Assembly (NCBI GenBank): GCA_947498325.1
Contig: CANMKE010000045.1
Location: 1-34,460, forward strand
Direction: 5' to 3'
Source of the DNA: an uncultured Persicobacter sp.
GTDB lineage: Bacteria > Bacteroidota > Bacteroidia > Cytophagales > Cyclobacteriaceae
Length of the DNA: 34,460 nucleotides
Made by a program: the position numbers and the translations under genes
The notes under the pieces: generated by a model
The model's input: only the letters and a program-made list of their open reading frames with translations
What the model was told of the DNA's origin: nothing
Database searches by the model: none
In this document: piece by piece, positions 8,073 through 17,103 of the stretch
How positions within the stretch are numbered: position 1 is the first letter of the stretch
How the letters are laid out: every line of letters starts with the position of its first letter

Positions 8073-9152
8073 TTAATGTTCGCGAGAAATGGGTTGATAG
8101 CTGCAACGCAATCCTCCGCCGTAGTAATTGGCTTTGTCAAAAGGAATGGCTATAACCTCTATACCATGCGCTCTTATTTGTTCGGCAACTTCAGGGAAGG
8201 CATCCACCATAATGATCGTTGCTGGATTGACAACGATACCGTTAGTGGCCATCACCTGTGCTTCTTCCGGTGCTACGGTAACCCACTTTCTGCGCTTCAA
8301 ACTTGCTGGTAATGCGTCAAAATCTTCAAAATCCTCTTCACAGATCACCCCGAGCTTATCATTGATCAGCATCATGGCACAGTCAAGGTGCAAAACATTT
8401 GGTTTCAAGGCCACACGATGCACCACATATTCATCGCCCAAAGTCTCTCTTAACCATTCAATGCCCAAATCATTGGTGGCATTTCCAGAAATACCGACGT
8501 AAATATCCTTCCCTTCCACGAAAACATCCCCTCCCTCAAGGTAGGCATTGCCCTCGGCGAGGCCCTGTTTTAGGGCAGGCATCCGCACGACCTCCCCCTG
8601 ATATTGTTCTGTTAAATCCTGCGCAATTCGCCCATAACTTGCTACTTCCATCCTGCGAGCTTCAGACCGAAGGTTGGCCAAAATCACTTTGTTGCCAATG
8701 GTAATCATCGGATCTCTTGAATAGCACTGCGAAGCAATCATTGAACTGAAAGGTATGGGGTCAGGTCTACGGACTTTCACCCCCAGATTTTCGAGTGTCT
8801 TGACGAGGTTTTCCTGTTCAAGGAAGTTATTTTTATCATCCTCAGGGAAAACCTCTGCAATATTCTTATCCTCACATTTTGCCCAATACTCCCATGCCTT
8901 ATCTGAAAGATAGGGGGCAAAATTTTTCAGTGAAGCATCTACCTTACCGACCCTAAAAGTATTGGGTACCCACCTGCCAACTACGACCTCCTTGAGTTGA
9001 CCATATTCCGTGCGGTTGCTGATGCGTAATTCTGAGGGTGCACCTTCCTTCATCTTTTTAGATTTATCAGGCAAGTTAAAAGCGGTTACTGTTGCGCCGA
9101 TGGTCAAGCCTAAGGCTCCGTAAATAAAATTCTTATAGCTCATCATTTTCAT
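8073..9152 (-). CDS. Amidinotransferase / arginine-deiminase-family enzyme with N-terminal membrane segment
   Basis: 359 residues from the ATG at 9152; a GTG five codons earlier (9167) is also open. The core is the pentein fold of the amidinotransferase family (PF02274 type): RDP at 146-148, LEGGDV at 205-210, LHLDC with His255, and the catalytic cysteine in GGGLRCSYQP (Cys350). This Cys/His/acid set is intact, so the protein should be active on a guanidino substrate, either moving the amidino group (as glycine or inosamine amidinotransferases do) or hydrolysing it. The GGGLRC motif resembles the amidinotransferase branch more than DDAH. Residues 8-25 are hydrophobic (NFIYGALGLTIGATVTAF), suggesting a signal sequence or anchor and export, which is unusual for the branch. 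It is monocistronic with its own terminator. Confidence 0.8.
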   Translation of the reverse strand: MKMMSYKNFIYGALGLTIGATVTAFNLPDKSKKMKEGAPSELRISNRTEYGQLKEVVVGRWVPNTFRVGKVDASLKNFAPYLSDKAWEYWAKCEDKNIAEVFPEDDKNNFLEQENLVKTLENLGVKVRRPDPIPFSSMIASQCYSRDPMITIGNKVILANLRSEARRMEVASYGRIAQDLTEQYQGEVVRMPALKQGLAEGNAYLEGGDVFVEGKDIYVGISGNATNDLGIEWLRETLGDEYVVHRVALKPNVLHLDCAMMLINDKLGVICEEDFEDFDALPASLKRRKWVTVAPEEAQVMATNGIVVNPATIIMVDAFPEVAEQIRAHGIEVIAIPFDKANYYGGGLRCSYQPISREH

Positions 9153-9383
9153 CTTTTTGTTGTTCACTCATCACTGGGAAAAAAATCAAGAAAAGCCCTA
9201 AGAGGAAAAAAAAAATGCCAATAAAGAAAATAAGGAGCCCGAAGGCTCCTCAAAATTCATTCAAATTAAATATAACAGGGTTACAATTAACCATTGGATA
9301 TTCTATGTACTCCACCATAGATCGGGGATCGGGGACCACAAAATTAACGGCAGGAACCGTTCCTGCAGTTCTTTAGCACATGA
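9153..9383. other. Short intergenic region, uxaC 3' side
   Basis: 231 bp separate uxaC from the amidinotransferase gene. Apart from the terminator at 9228-9250 there is a small hairpin-like GGAACCGTTCC stretch at 9355-9365. No -33/-7 pair was recognised for the amidinotransferase gene. Confidence 0.4.
9228..9250 (-). terminator. UUCG-tetraloop terminator of the hexuronate operon
   Basis: On the minus strand, AGGAGCC-TTCG-GGCTCCT (9250-9233) is followed by TTATTTTC. It lies about 135 bp past the stop of uxaC, the last gene of its operon. Confidence 0.7.
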
Positions 9384-10799
9384 TTAAAAATCTGTGTTGG
9401 TCGCGAAGGCGTAGTTTTTAATATTGTTATAGCAAATATCCTCTACCATGCCCCCTATCCAATTGATATCATTTGGTAACAGGCCGTTTTCCATTTCAGT
9501 GCCCAATAAATTACAGAGTGTTCTTCTGAAATACTCGTGCCGTGGGAAGGAAAGGAAACTTCGGGAATCAGTCAACATTCCTACAAACTGAGAAAGCAAG
9601 CCCAAATTGGATAGCGCATTCATTTGCATTTCCATGGCTTCTTTCTGATCCAGGAACCACCAGCCGGAACCCATCTGGATTTTTCCGGCAAGGCTGCCAT
9701 CCTGAAAATTACCAATCATGGTTCCGATCACATAATTATCTGCCGGATTCAAATTATAGATAATCGTTTTCGGCAGGAGGTTTTCTTCATCAAGACGGCT
9801 CAAAAATAAGCATAAGCGATCTGCCTGCTTGGCATCACTGATCGAATCAAAACCCGTGTCCGCACCAAGATTTTCAAATTGTCGTTTTGAATTATTGCGA
9901 ATCACCCCTATATGCAACTGCATTGCCCATGAACGCTTAGCATATTCTTTCCCCATAAAATCAAGCAAGGTGGATTGGTAATCATCACATTCTGCAGGCG
10001 TAAGGAAGCCCCCATTCAGGGCCTTACTTAACAGGGTGTTGGCTTTACCTTCATCAACGCTTCCCTTTGGAAGGCACTTGAAACCGTGGTCAGAAATCAC
10101 ACAACCGTGCGCTGCAAAATGGTTCATTCGTTGCTGTAATACCTCTTTAAGGTCTTCGAAAGAATGAATCTCCTGATCGGCAACTTCTGCCAATTGCTGA
10201 ATATAGCTGACAAATTTAGCGCCCTTTTCAATCCCTAAAACGCCATCTGGTCGCCAGGTTGGGTATACTTTTGAAACGGGGTTGCTTTCGTTATTTTGTC
10301 GATGATAAATTAGGCTGTCTTTAGGATCATCCGTAGTACAGACCACCTTTACGTTCATGCGCTCCATCAGGGATTTAGTCCCGAAAGAAGGGTCCTCTGA
10401 GAGTTGTTCGGAAGCGTTACGATAGATTTGATCTGCTGATGATGGATTCAAGAATTCGTCAATATTAAAATACCGCTTCAGCTCAAGGTGCGTCCAGTGA
10501 AATAATGGATTGCGCAGGGTTTTAGGCACTGTATTGGCCCACTGCGCAAATTTTTCCTCAGCGGTACCATCGCCTGTACAATATTTTTCCTTCACACCAG
10601 CTGAGCGCATCGCACGCCATTTATAATGATCCCCTTCCAGCCAAGCTTCAGACAGGTTATTAAACCTCCTGTTTTCAGCAATATCTTTCGGCGATAAATG
10701 ACAGTGATAATCGATAATTGGCATCCCTGCGGCAAATTCATGATATAATCTTGAAGCCGACTTGGTTTCTAACAGAAAGTCCTCTTTAATAAAGCCCAT
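9384..10799 (-). CDS. uxaC: Glucuronate (uronate) isomerase
   Basis: 471 residues, the usual length for UxaC, which converts D-glucuronate to D-fructuronate (and D-galacturonate to D-tagaturonate) in the cytoplasm. The amidohydrolase-like fold is shown by the N-terminal metal motif IIDYHCHLSP (His32, His34), WLEGDHYKWRAMR, and the conserved CTTDDP and MQLHIG segments. GSGWWFLDQKEAM, followed by SFLSFPRHEYFRR near the C-terminus, is also typical. It is the last gene of the operon, 19 bp after the MFS transporter, and precedes a tetraloop terminator. With uxuB and uxuA it completes glucuronate to KDG. Confidence 0.96.
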   Translation of the reverse strand: MGFIKEDFLLETKSASRLYHEFAAGMPIIDYHCHLSPKDIAENRRFNNLSEAWLEGDHYKWRAMRSAGVKEKYCTGDGTAEEKFAQWANTVPKTLRNPLFHWTHLELKRYFNIDEFLNPSSADQIYRNASEQLSEDPSFGTKSLMERMNVKVVCTTDDPKDSLIYHRQNNESNPVSKVYPTWRPDGVLGIEKGAKFVSYIQQLAEVADQEIHSFEDLKEVLQQRMNHFAAHGCVISDHGFKCLPKGSVDEGKANTLLSKALNGGFLTPAECDDYQSTLLDFMGKEYAKRSWAMQLHIGVIRNNSKRQFENLGADTGFDSISDAKQADRLCLFLSRLDEENLLPKTIIYNLNPADNYVIGTMIGNFQDGSLAGKIQMGSGWWFLDQKEAMEMQMNALSNLGLLSQFVGMLTDSRSFLSFPRHEYFRRTLCNLLGTEMENGLLPNDINWIGGMVEDICYNNIKNYAFATNTDF

Positions 10800-10818
10800 A
10801 GTTCTGAATAGTAATAAA

Positions 10819-12150
10819 TTAAATTTCTTCTTGAGTTAAAGGTTTGTAGTCAGGCACGATCAGGTGCATAATGGCCAGAATAATTAAGTAGAACATTCCC
10901 GCTACAAGAAACATCCAAAAATAGGCGTCATTCCCCATGGCATCGAGGTAGGTCCCTAATAACAGGTCGATAATCATTCCGGACACCGCACCAAACATCC
11001 CCCCAAAACCTACCGCACTTGCAACAGATTGCTTTGGCAGCAAATCAGAAGCGACGGTAAAGAGATTACAAGACCAAGCCTGGTGCCCTCCGGAAGCCAA
11101 AGCAATTAAACAAGCAGCGATAATGGCACTATCGGTAATGGTGGCCATACATACTGGTGCAATGCATAGCGCACAAATCAAAAGGGACACTTTCCGGGCA
11201 TTGTTTAAAGACCAGTTTCTCTCTAAAAAAAATTTAGACAGGTATCCGCCCCCAATACTTCCGAAATCGGCAATCAAATACATGACAGCATAAGCGGCGC
11301 CTAATTCTTTAATAGACATGCCGAATTTATCGTGGAAGAACATCCCACTCCAGAACATGAAGAAATACCACACGCCATCCGTCAATTTTCCTACGGTAAA
11401 GGCAAGGGTCTGACGCTTACTGGCAATTTTTGAAAGTGGAATTGGGACAGCCACTTCTTCCTCGGCTTCCTCAGCATCTTGCTGGATATAGGCTAATTCG
11501 GTTTCACTGACACTTGGATGGTCGGCGGGCTTTTTGTAAAATTTCAGCCACAAAACCACCCAAATCGCGCTAAATATACCTGTTACAAGGAAAGTCATTG
11601 GCCAGGCATCTGTACCTCCATAACTAAGAATGGCAGCAACAACAATGGGTGCTAAAAATGCCCCAACATTTGAACCTGCATTAAAAATACCGGTTGCAAA
11701 GGCACGGTCTTTTTTAGGAAACCATTCCGCCACCGTTTTTACGGCTGCAGGGAAATTACCTGCTTCTCCAAAGCCGAGCCCAAAACGTGCCGCCATAAAT
11801 CCGATCAGTCCGAAAGCCGGACGCAATAAAGAGTGTGCCATTCCAAAGACCGACCAAATGGCAATTGATATGGTGTAACCGATACGTGTGCCCAATTTAT
11901 CAATCAGCGTACCCATAGACAACATGCCCAGGGCGTAAGCGGCCTTGAAAGCAATATTGATCGAAGCATAATCCATTTTTGTCCATTGGAAAATCCCCTC
12001 CAAAGTAGGCGCCAGCACCCCCATGATGCTACGATCCATATAATTAATCGTAGTAGCCATAAATAATAAGGCTAAAATACGGTACCGGAATTTTCCATCC
12101 TTAGGTTTTACCCCTACCTTTTCCGAACCAACTTTCTCTAAAATATCCAT
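10819..12150 (-). CDS. MFS hexuronate transporter (ExuT / anion:cation symporter family)
   Basis: 443 residues from the ATG at 12150 (MDILEKVGSE). A reading frame open to 12222 adds 24 residues that look like untranslated leader. About 12 membrane helices are visible, starting with ILALLFMATTINYMDRS, which is the ACS-family TM1 signature. Next come GTLIDKLGTRIG between TM2 and TM3, and RFGLGFGEAGNFPAAVKTVAEWFP with FATGIFNAGSNVGAF, the segment typical of ExuT and GudP symporters. A charged central loop (AEEAEEEV) links the two halves. It should import glucuronate or galacturonate by proton symport. It sits between the LacI regulator (156 bp gap) and uxaC. The symbol exuT is likely but not certain. 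Confidence 0.88.
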   Translation of the reverse strand: MDILEKVGSEKVGVKPKDGKFRYRILALLFMATTINYMDRSIMGVLAPTLEGIFQWTKMDYASINIAFKAAYALGMLSMGTLIDKLGTRIGYTISIAIWSVFGMAHSLLRPAFGLIGFMAARFGLGFGEAGNFPAAVKTVAEWFPKKDRAFATGIFNAGSNVGAFLAPIVVAAILSYGGTDAWPMTFLVTGIFSAIWVVLWLKFYKKPADHPSVSETELAYIQQDAEEAEEEVAVPIPLSKIASKRQTLAFTVGKLTDGVWYFFMFWSGMFFHDKFGMSIKELGAAYAVMYLIADFGSIGGGYLSKFFLERNWSLNNARKVSLLICALCIAPVCMATITDSAIIAACLIALASGGHQAWSCNLFTVASDLLPKQSVASAVGFGGMFGAVSGMIIDLLLGTYLDAMGNDAYFWMFLVAGMFYLIILAIMHLIVPDYKPLTQEEI

Positions 12151-12306
12151 ATTAAAAAAATATATCTTGTTGAATGTTCTGATACTAAAAATGAGTAATA
12201 TCAGTATTGATGGCTGAACCATCCCCTGTACAGCAAAAATCTCCTCATAGTCCCACAGTCCTTTTACAATAGCATCATTGTCGATGCGATTTTGGTTTAT
12301 GAGCTG

Positions 12307-13359
12307 CTAATGAAAATACCTTATACTGTTGATGTTTTCTTTAGAATAAACCATTGAACAGATATGACTTTCTTTTTCAAAAAGCACGCGATCTGTTAAA
12401 TGTATATGTAAACCCTCCAATGCCAAGGCTCCCTGCCTCTTACTATCCTGCGCTATCAGGAAGTCAATATCACCATCCTGAAGTAGCTTAATGTTTTCGG
12501 GCAGGGGGTCATGCCCGATAATCAATATTTTTTGTGTTTGTCCACAAGCACGTAAACCATCAAATATTCGCTTCACACGAGAATTTGTAACGTAAACCCT
12601 ACTTGGTGCACCGTTGGCTTCAATTTCCGCTTTAATCTGCGCTTGTAGTTTTTGCTCATCAGTACCCCTTTTAAAATCCAGCATGCGGATTTGTTCATTT
12701 TTGAGTTGGTTTTCCCTGAGCGTATCCACAGCACCAATTTCCCGCAGGAAAGAGGTAGAATTTGCTGAGGCGGAAGAAAAATTAATGACCCATACCCGAT
12801 CTTCTTCCCCAAGCCCAAGGCTGAGCAACCTACCTGCCAAACCACCACAACTTTTGGCATCTTGCCCCACAAAATACATCGGTTCCAGTTCTGGAAGGTT
12901 CACATCCAAAAAGACAAATGGCAAATTATTAGCTCTGACATTCCGTACCAACTGGTAGGTGGCCTGCCGGAAAATTGGGTGGATAATTAAACCATCCACT
13001 GCCGCGTTGAGCATTGCTTCTCCTTTGCTGGTAAAATCCTCTTCACTGTGATAGTCATAGAGAAATTCTGTGAGCGAAACCCCATCATTTTCCAAAAATT
13101 TCGCTCGCTCACGTACTCCCTCAAGGGGTAACTCCCAATAGGGATTAGAAGAAGGAACCGGCAATAAAACGCCAATTCGTAAAGGCTGGACTTTAGATTT
13201 TTTAGGTTGATAACCTGTTTCCAAAACCAATTTCTGAACCTTATCCCGCGTTTCATCCGAAACCCTCCCGCGTTGGTGTATCACGCGGTCCACTGTACCA
13301 ACAGAAACCCCCGCAAGGGCTGCAAGTTCTTTTATACTAATGGATTTTCGCGCTCCCAT
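12307..13359 (-). CDS. LacI-family transcriptional regulator of the hexuronate operon
   Basis: 350 residues. The N-terminal helix-turn-helix is SIKELAALAGVSVGTVDRVI followed by HQRGRVSDETRDKV; the usual TVSRV of LacI recognition helices is TVDRV here. Residues from about 58 form a periplasmic-binding-protein-like effector domain (IGVLLPVPSSNPYWELPLEG, VDGLIIHP, LLQDGDIDFLIAQDS), of the sugar-binding type that contacts a small ligand. It is nested inside the operon, 10 bp after uxuA and 156 bp before the transporter, so it probably autoregulates with a hexuronate or KDG-pathway intermediate as effector. The 156-bp gap downstream contains CTGATA/TATCAG arms (12179-12204), a possible but weak operator. 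Confidence 0.9.
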   Translation of the reverse strand: MGARKSISIKELAALAGVSVGTVDRVIHQRGRVSDETRDKVQKLVLETGYQPKKSKVQPLRIGVLLPVPSSNPYWELPLEGVRERAKFLENDGVSLTEFLYDYHSEEDFTSKGEAMLNAAVDGLIIHPIFRQATYQLVRNVRANNLPFVFLDVNLPELEPMYFVGQDAKSCGGLAGRLLSLGLGEEDRVWVINFSSASANSTSFLREIGAVDTLRENQLKNEQIRMLDFKRGTDEQKLQAQIKAEIEANGAPSRVYVTNSRVKRIFDGLRACGQTQKILIIGHDPLPENIKLLQDGDIDFLIAQDSKRQGALALEGLHIHLTDRVLFEKESHICSMVYSKENINSIRYFH

Positions 13360-13369
13360 AGCTATATTA

Positions 13370-14563
13370 CTATTTATTTTTGTTGGCCTGTTCGATGGCG
13401 AACATCACTCCGCGAAGTTCAGCAAGCCCTCTTAAACGACCAATGCCCGAATACCCAGGATTGGTTTGCTTTGCTAAATCGTCCAACATCTTATGCCCGT
13501 GATCAGGACGCATGGGCATTCTGCTGAACTCATCATTACCTGACAAACGACGGGATTTTTCTGCCATTAATACATTCAGTAGCTCATACATATTCACATT
13601 ACCCTCGAGGTGGTTTGCCTCATAAAAGTTACCAAACTCATCGCGTTGAGTAGCACGCAAATGGACAAAATGAATGCGATCTGCAAATCGTTTAGCCATA
13701 CGAACAAGATCGTTATCCCCACGCACCCCATAACTGCCGGTACAGAAAGTAATGCCGTTACTTTTCGAAGGGACAGCCTCCAATAACCAGGCGGCATCTT
13801 CTTCAGTACTGACGACCCGAGGCAAGCCTAAAATTGGGTAAGGTGGATCATCAGGGTGAATGGCCAAAACCACACCCGCCGATTCGGCTACTGGTACAAT
13901 ATGACTGAGGAAGGTTTTCAGGTTCTTCCGCAACACCTCCGCGTCAATCTCTTTGTATTCATCCAATACAGCCTGAAACTGTTCCAGCGTATAACCTTCT
14001 TCAGCACCCGGAAGTCCAGCGATAATATTTTTCACCAATTCCGCACGTTTGCTTTCACTCATGGCATCAAAAACCTGAGCAGCCTTCTCTACTATTGCTG
14101 GCGAATAGGCATCTTCCGCTTTGGGGCGCTTTAAAATATGAATTTCAAAAGCGGCAAATTCTGCGACATCAAATCGAAGAGCCTCTGATCCATCTTCTAC
14201 CTTAAATGACAGGTCCGTTCGTGTCCAGTCCAGAACTGGCATGAAATTGTAACATACCGTATCAATACCACAGGTGGCAAGGTTTTGAATTGAGGTTTTA
14301 TAATTTTCGATATAAGTCTGAAAATCTCCTTTTGCCTTTTTGATATCCTCATGAACAGGAATGCTCTCTACCACCGACCAAGTAAGTCCGGCAGCTTCAA
14401 TCTCCTCCTTTCGCAATTGAATTTGCTCCACCGTCCAAATTTCACCATTTGGAATATGATGCAATGCGGTAACCACTCCTGTTGCCCCAGCCTGACGGAT
14501 ATCCGAAAGACTCACAGGGTCATTTGGGCCATACCAACGCCAAGTTTGCTCTAATCCTCTCAT
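13370..14563 (-). CDS. uxuA: Mannonate dehydratase (copy 1)
   Basis: 397 residues, the length of UxuA, which dehydrates D-mannonate to 2-keto-3-deoxy-D-gluconate using a divalent metal. The signatures are intact: [12 protein letters not shown] near the start, [11 protein letters not shown] at 33-43, [15 protein letters not shown] at 104-118, HPDDPP at 236-241, CTGS at 274-277, HLR at 301-303 and RPDHGH at 352-357. These include the His, Cys and Asp metal and catalytic positions. It lies 12 bp after uxuB and 10 bp before the LacI gene, so it is operonic. A second, diverged copy is encoded at 15921-17087. Confidence 0.97.
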   Translation of the reverse strand: MRGLEQTWRWYGPNDPVSLSDIRQAGATGVVTALHHIPNGEIWTVEQIQLRKEEIEAAGLTWSVVESIPVHEDIKKAKGDFQTYIENYKTSIQNLATCGIDTVCYNFMPVLDWTRTDLSFKVEDGSEALRFDVAEFAAFEIHILKRPKAEDAYSPAIVEKAAQVFDAMSESKRAELVKNIIAGLPGAEEGYTLEQFQAVLDEYKEIDAEVLRKNLKTFLSHIVPVAESAGVVLAIHPDDPPYPILGLPRVVSTEEDAAWLLEAVPSKSNGITFCTGSYGVRGDNDLVRMAKRFADRIHFVHLRATQRDEFGNFYEANHLEGNVNMYELLNVLMAEKSRRLSGNDEFSRMPMRPDHGHKMLDDLAKQTNPGYSGIGRLRGLAELRGVMFAIEQANKNK

Positions 14564-14575
14564 TTTCTTATGATT

Positions 14576-15415
14576 TTAAACGCCACTGAAACAGTTATAC
14601 CCACCATCGACAGGAATGCACACTCCTGTAACAAAAGAAGCAATATCAGAACACAAATAAAGTGCCGTGCCCTGAATGTCATCCGGCGATCCAAATTTAC
14701 CCATTGGCGTACCATTGACAATTTTTTGCCCACGCTCGGTAAACGACCCATCCTGATTGGTTACCAAAAAGCGATTTTGGTCTGTGATGAAAAAGCCTGG
14801 AGCGAGGCTGTTAACGCGAACATTTTGAGGTGCAAGGTGCGTCGCAAGCCACTCGGTGAAATTATTAATTGCGGCTTTAGCTGCTGAATAGGCCGGGATT
14901 TTTGTCAATGGCTTGAAAGCATTCATAGAGGAAATATTCAACACTACACCCTGACGATCAGCACCGATCATGTCTTGCGCAAAGATCATCGTTGGCAGTA
15001 ATGTCCCCTTAAAATTCAGATCGAAGACAAAATCAAACCCTTTAACGTCCAAATCAAAAAACGTTCCTTCAAGTTCATCCTCTACCATTTGTTCCACTGC
15101 CGTGGTGGCTTTCGGATGATTTCCCCCTGCACCGTTCACCAAAATATCGATGCTCCCCAAGGCCTCATTGATGGTGCCTTTAGCTTCCACCAGCGAAGCA
15201 CGGTCCAAAACATTTGCTGAAACACCTAAGGCTTGAACTTGAAATTCACTCACCAGCTCTTCGGCCATCTTTTGTGCATTTTCTGCATTCAAATCTACAA
15301 TTGCTAAATTTGCCCCACAGGCGGCGAAAGCAGTACAGAGGCTCTTCCCGAGAACACCCGCTCCACCGGTAATGACGACCAGTTTTCCTTTTATATCTGA
15401 AAAAGTATTATTCAT
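14576..15415 (-). CDS. uxuB: SDR-type D-mannonate oxidoreductase (fructuronate reductase)
   Basis: 279 residues from the ATG at 15415; 13 more codons upstream are open but the promoter lies there. A classical short-chain dehydrogenase fold is visible: TGGAGVLG (16-23) for NAD(P), an acidic D41 at the end of beta-2, NGAG (94-97), Ser162/163, Tyr176 and Lys180 (YSAAK). The long insert after NGAGGNHP is typical of the Bacillus UxuB (YjmF)-type D-mannonate oxidoreductases, which are unrelated to the E. coli UxuB long-chain family. The role, reduction of fructuronate to mannonate, follows from its place before uxuA and with uxaC. It is the first gene of the operon, 37 bp from the promoter box. Confidence 0.85.
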   Translation of the reverse strand: MNNTFSDIKGKLVVITGGAGVLGKSLCTAFAACGANLAIVDLNAENAQKMAEELVSEFQVQALGVSANVLDRASLVEAKGTINEALGSIDILVNGAGGNHPKATTAVEQMVEDELEGTFFDLDVKGFDFVFDLNFKGTLLPTMIFAQDMIGADRQGVVLNISSMNAFKPLTKIPAYSAAKAAINNFTEWLATHLAPQNVRVNSLAPGFFITDQNRFLVTNQDGSFTERGQKIVNGTPMGKFGSPDDIQGTALYLCSDIASFVTGVCIPVDGGYNCFSGV

Positions 15416-15920
15416 TTTTTGAATTGACTTGTTAAAAAAATCATTGTATGACAAAGATAGAAACCAACACCTATACCACGCAAAAATTGATCATTCTCCA
15501 CGCCCCCTGACCATGCTGAAAAATATGGGTGATTTCTGAAATTATGCTGATATCATAAAATTTGGAGATAAAAATATGATTTATATAAAAATTGGGAACT
15601 CAATTTATCACTTTACTAACAGCTAAATAATAAAAAAAGACCTACTTAACCACTTTCATTCCAAATTCTTGCGTGCTTTTGCGTGCTTTTTACCTTATCA
15701 AGATGGTGTTATTTATTTCAGTGCCCATTAGTAATCCTATTTCCTCCTTTAAATCAGAATACTCACACGCGCTCTGATGTGTTGAGGCATTCTCCAAAAA
15801 GCAAATTCTTATTTCAAAATTTGACCTACGGCGTGAAAAGGCAGAAAGATGATGACCGGTACCAATGGCTGATTGCTAACCACCGATCATCATCGGTTGT
15901 GCTGAAAAATGCCGAACGAA
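15416..15920. other. Intergenic region, 505 bp, uxuB promoter side
   Basis: The region holds the uxuB promoter (15452-15483), a perfect tandem duplication of the 10-mer GCGTGCTTTT (15671-15690), and a small ACCGAT-CATC-ATCGGT hairpin (15882-15897) just after the stop of the second uxuA. An 88-codon plus-strand frame runs through the right half into uxuA but has no recognisable features. The gap suggests that the second uxuA pair and the uxuB operon are separate transcription units. Confidence 0.55.
15452..15483 (-). promoter_or_regulatory. Promoter of the uxuB-uxuA-lacI-MFS-uxaC operon
   Basis: Read on the minus strand, TTG (15483-15481) and TATCTTTG (15459-15452) are separated by 21 nt. This fits the Bacteroidota TTG / TAnnTTTG consensus. 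The -7 box ends 37 bp upstream of the uxuB ATG, leaving a short leader. No obvious palindrome overlaps it, so the LacI operator is not identified. Confidence 0.6.
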
Positions 15921-17087
15921 TCAATCCATCGAAGTTAAGGCAGCGATAATTCCTTTAAGTTCAGAAAGACCTTTTAATCGACCAATAGTGGAGTAACCAG
16001 GGCACAACATCTCTTTTGGCAAATCATCCAAAAGCTGATGCCCGTGATCAGGCCGATAGAATACCGATTGATTTTCTCCAACGGTCAGCAGTGTCTTTAC
16101 CAATGCCACCATGTCGGTACTGCCATCGAGGTGACCTCCTTCATGAAAACTTCTTCCGTCCTCCAATTGAACATTCCGCAGGTGCACAAAAGGAAAACGG
16201 TGCCCAAATTTTTGAACAATCTGCCGCAGGTCATTATTAGGATTGGCACCGAGAGAACCCGAGCAAAAAGTAATGCCATTATAGGGGCTATCTACCATTT
16301 TCAGGATGCACTCAAGGTCATGGGCATTAGAGACGATCCGTGGCAAACCAAATAAATTAAACGGTGGGTCGTCAGGGTGAATACACATTTTCACCCCCTC
16401 ACGAGCAGCGACGGGAATCACCTGTTGCAGGAAAAATTTCAGATTATCCTTGAGTTTATCCGCAGACACCTCTGCATATTTTGCCAATTCTTTAAGGAAA
16501 GCCTCCGGCGTAAAAACTTCTGTCGTTCCCGGAAGTCCAGCCAAAATACTTTCCTGCAAGGCTTGTCGTTCATCAGCTGAAAGTGTTTTCAGGTACTCTT
16601 CCGCCTGCGCTAAAAGTTGTGGTGAATATTCCGTAGCAGCACCTTCGCGCTGAAGCATAAAAACATCGAATGCTACAAATGCTTTAAAATCAAAACGCAG
16701 GGTTTCCGCACCACCCATCAGGCGGTATTTAAGGTCTGTACGAGTCCAGTCGAGCACCGGCATAAAATTATAACACAGGACCTTAATCCCACAGGTGGCC
16801 AAATTACGAATGGTCTGTTGATAATTTTCGATATACTTGTTCGCTTGGGGTCCACCAAGTTTGATTTCCTCGTGAATATTCACACTTTCGACCACATCCC
16901 AGGAGAGCAGCCCATCGTCCCCACTAATCTGTGCCTGTCGTTTTTGAATTTCAGCAATACTCCAAACCTCCCCAACCGGGATATGATGTAGCGCACTCAC
17001 TATAGATCTGACACCGACTTGTCGGAGATCAGAGATGGAGACAGGATCAGCATCACCGAACCATCTCCAACTTGGTAAAAGTTTCAT
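15921..17087 (-). CDS. uxuA: Mannonate dehydratase (copy 2)
   Basis: 388 residues, a full-length UxuA paralogue of the protein encoded at 13370-14563. All catalytic segments are kept: ALHHIPVGEVW (32-42), [15 protein letters not shown] (105-119), HPDDPP (237-242), CSGS (275-278; copy 1 has CTGS), HLR (302-304) and RPDHGH (345-350). The proteins differ widely in the central helical part (about 120-230), so the duplication is old or the copy was acquired separately. The gene starts 16 bp after a secreted AGE-family protein gene, suggesting it serves the sugar released by that system. It may prefer a related aldonate, but nothing visible shows that. Confidence 0.95.
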   Translation of the reverse strand: MKLLPSWRWFGDADPVSISDLRQVGVRSIVSALHHIPVGEVWSIAEIQKRQAQISGDDGLLSWDVVESVNIHEEIKLGGPQANKYIENYQQTIRNLATCGIKVLCYNFMPVLDWTRTDLKYRLMGGAETLRFDFKAFVAFDVFMLQREGAATEYSPQLLAQAEEYLKTLSADERQALQESILAGLPGTTEVFTPEAFLKELAKYAEVSADKLKDNLKFFLQQVIPVAAREGVKMCIHPDDPPFNLFGLPRIVSNAHDLECILKMVDSPYNGITFCSGSLGANPNNDLRQIVQKFGHRFPFVHLRNVQLEDGRSFHEGGHLDGSTDMVALVKTLLTVGENQSVFYRPDHGHQLLDDLPKEMLCPGYSTIGRLKGLSELKGIIAALTSMD

Positions 17088-17103
17088 GAAAAATGTATTT
17101 ATG

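Noticed and set aside
12179-12204. CTGATA/TATCAG arms between the LacI and MFS genes as LacI operator
   Set aside because: Arms are only 6 bp with a 14-nt AT-rich centre and no second copy at the operon promoter; too weak to call.
15683-15949. 88-codon plus-strand frame at the right of the uxuB upstream gap
   Set aside because: It overlaps the 3' end of the second uxuA antisense and has no recognisable motif.
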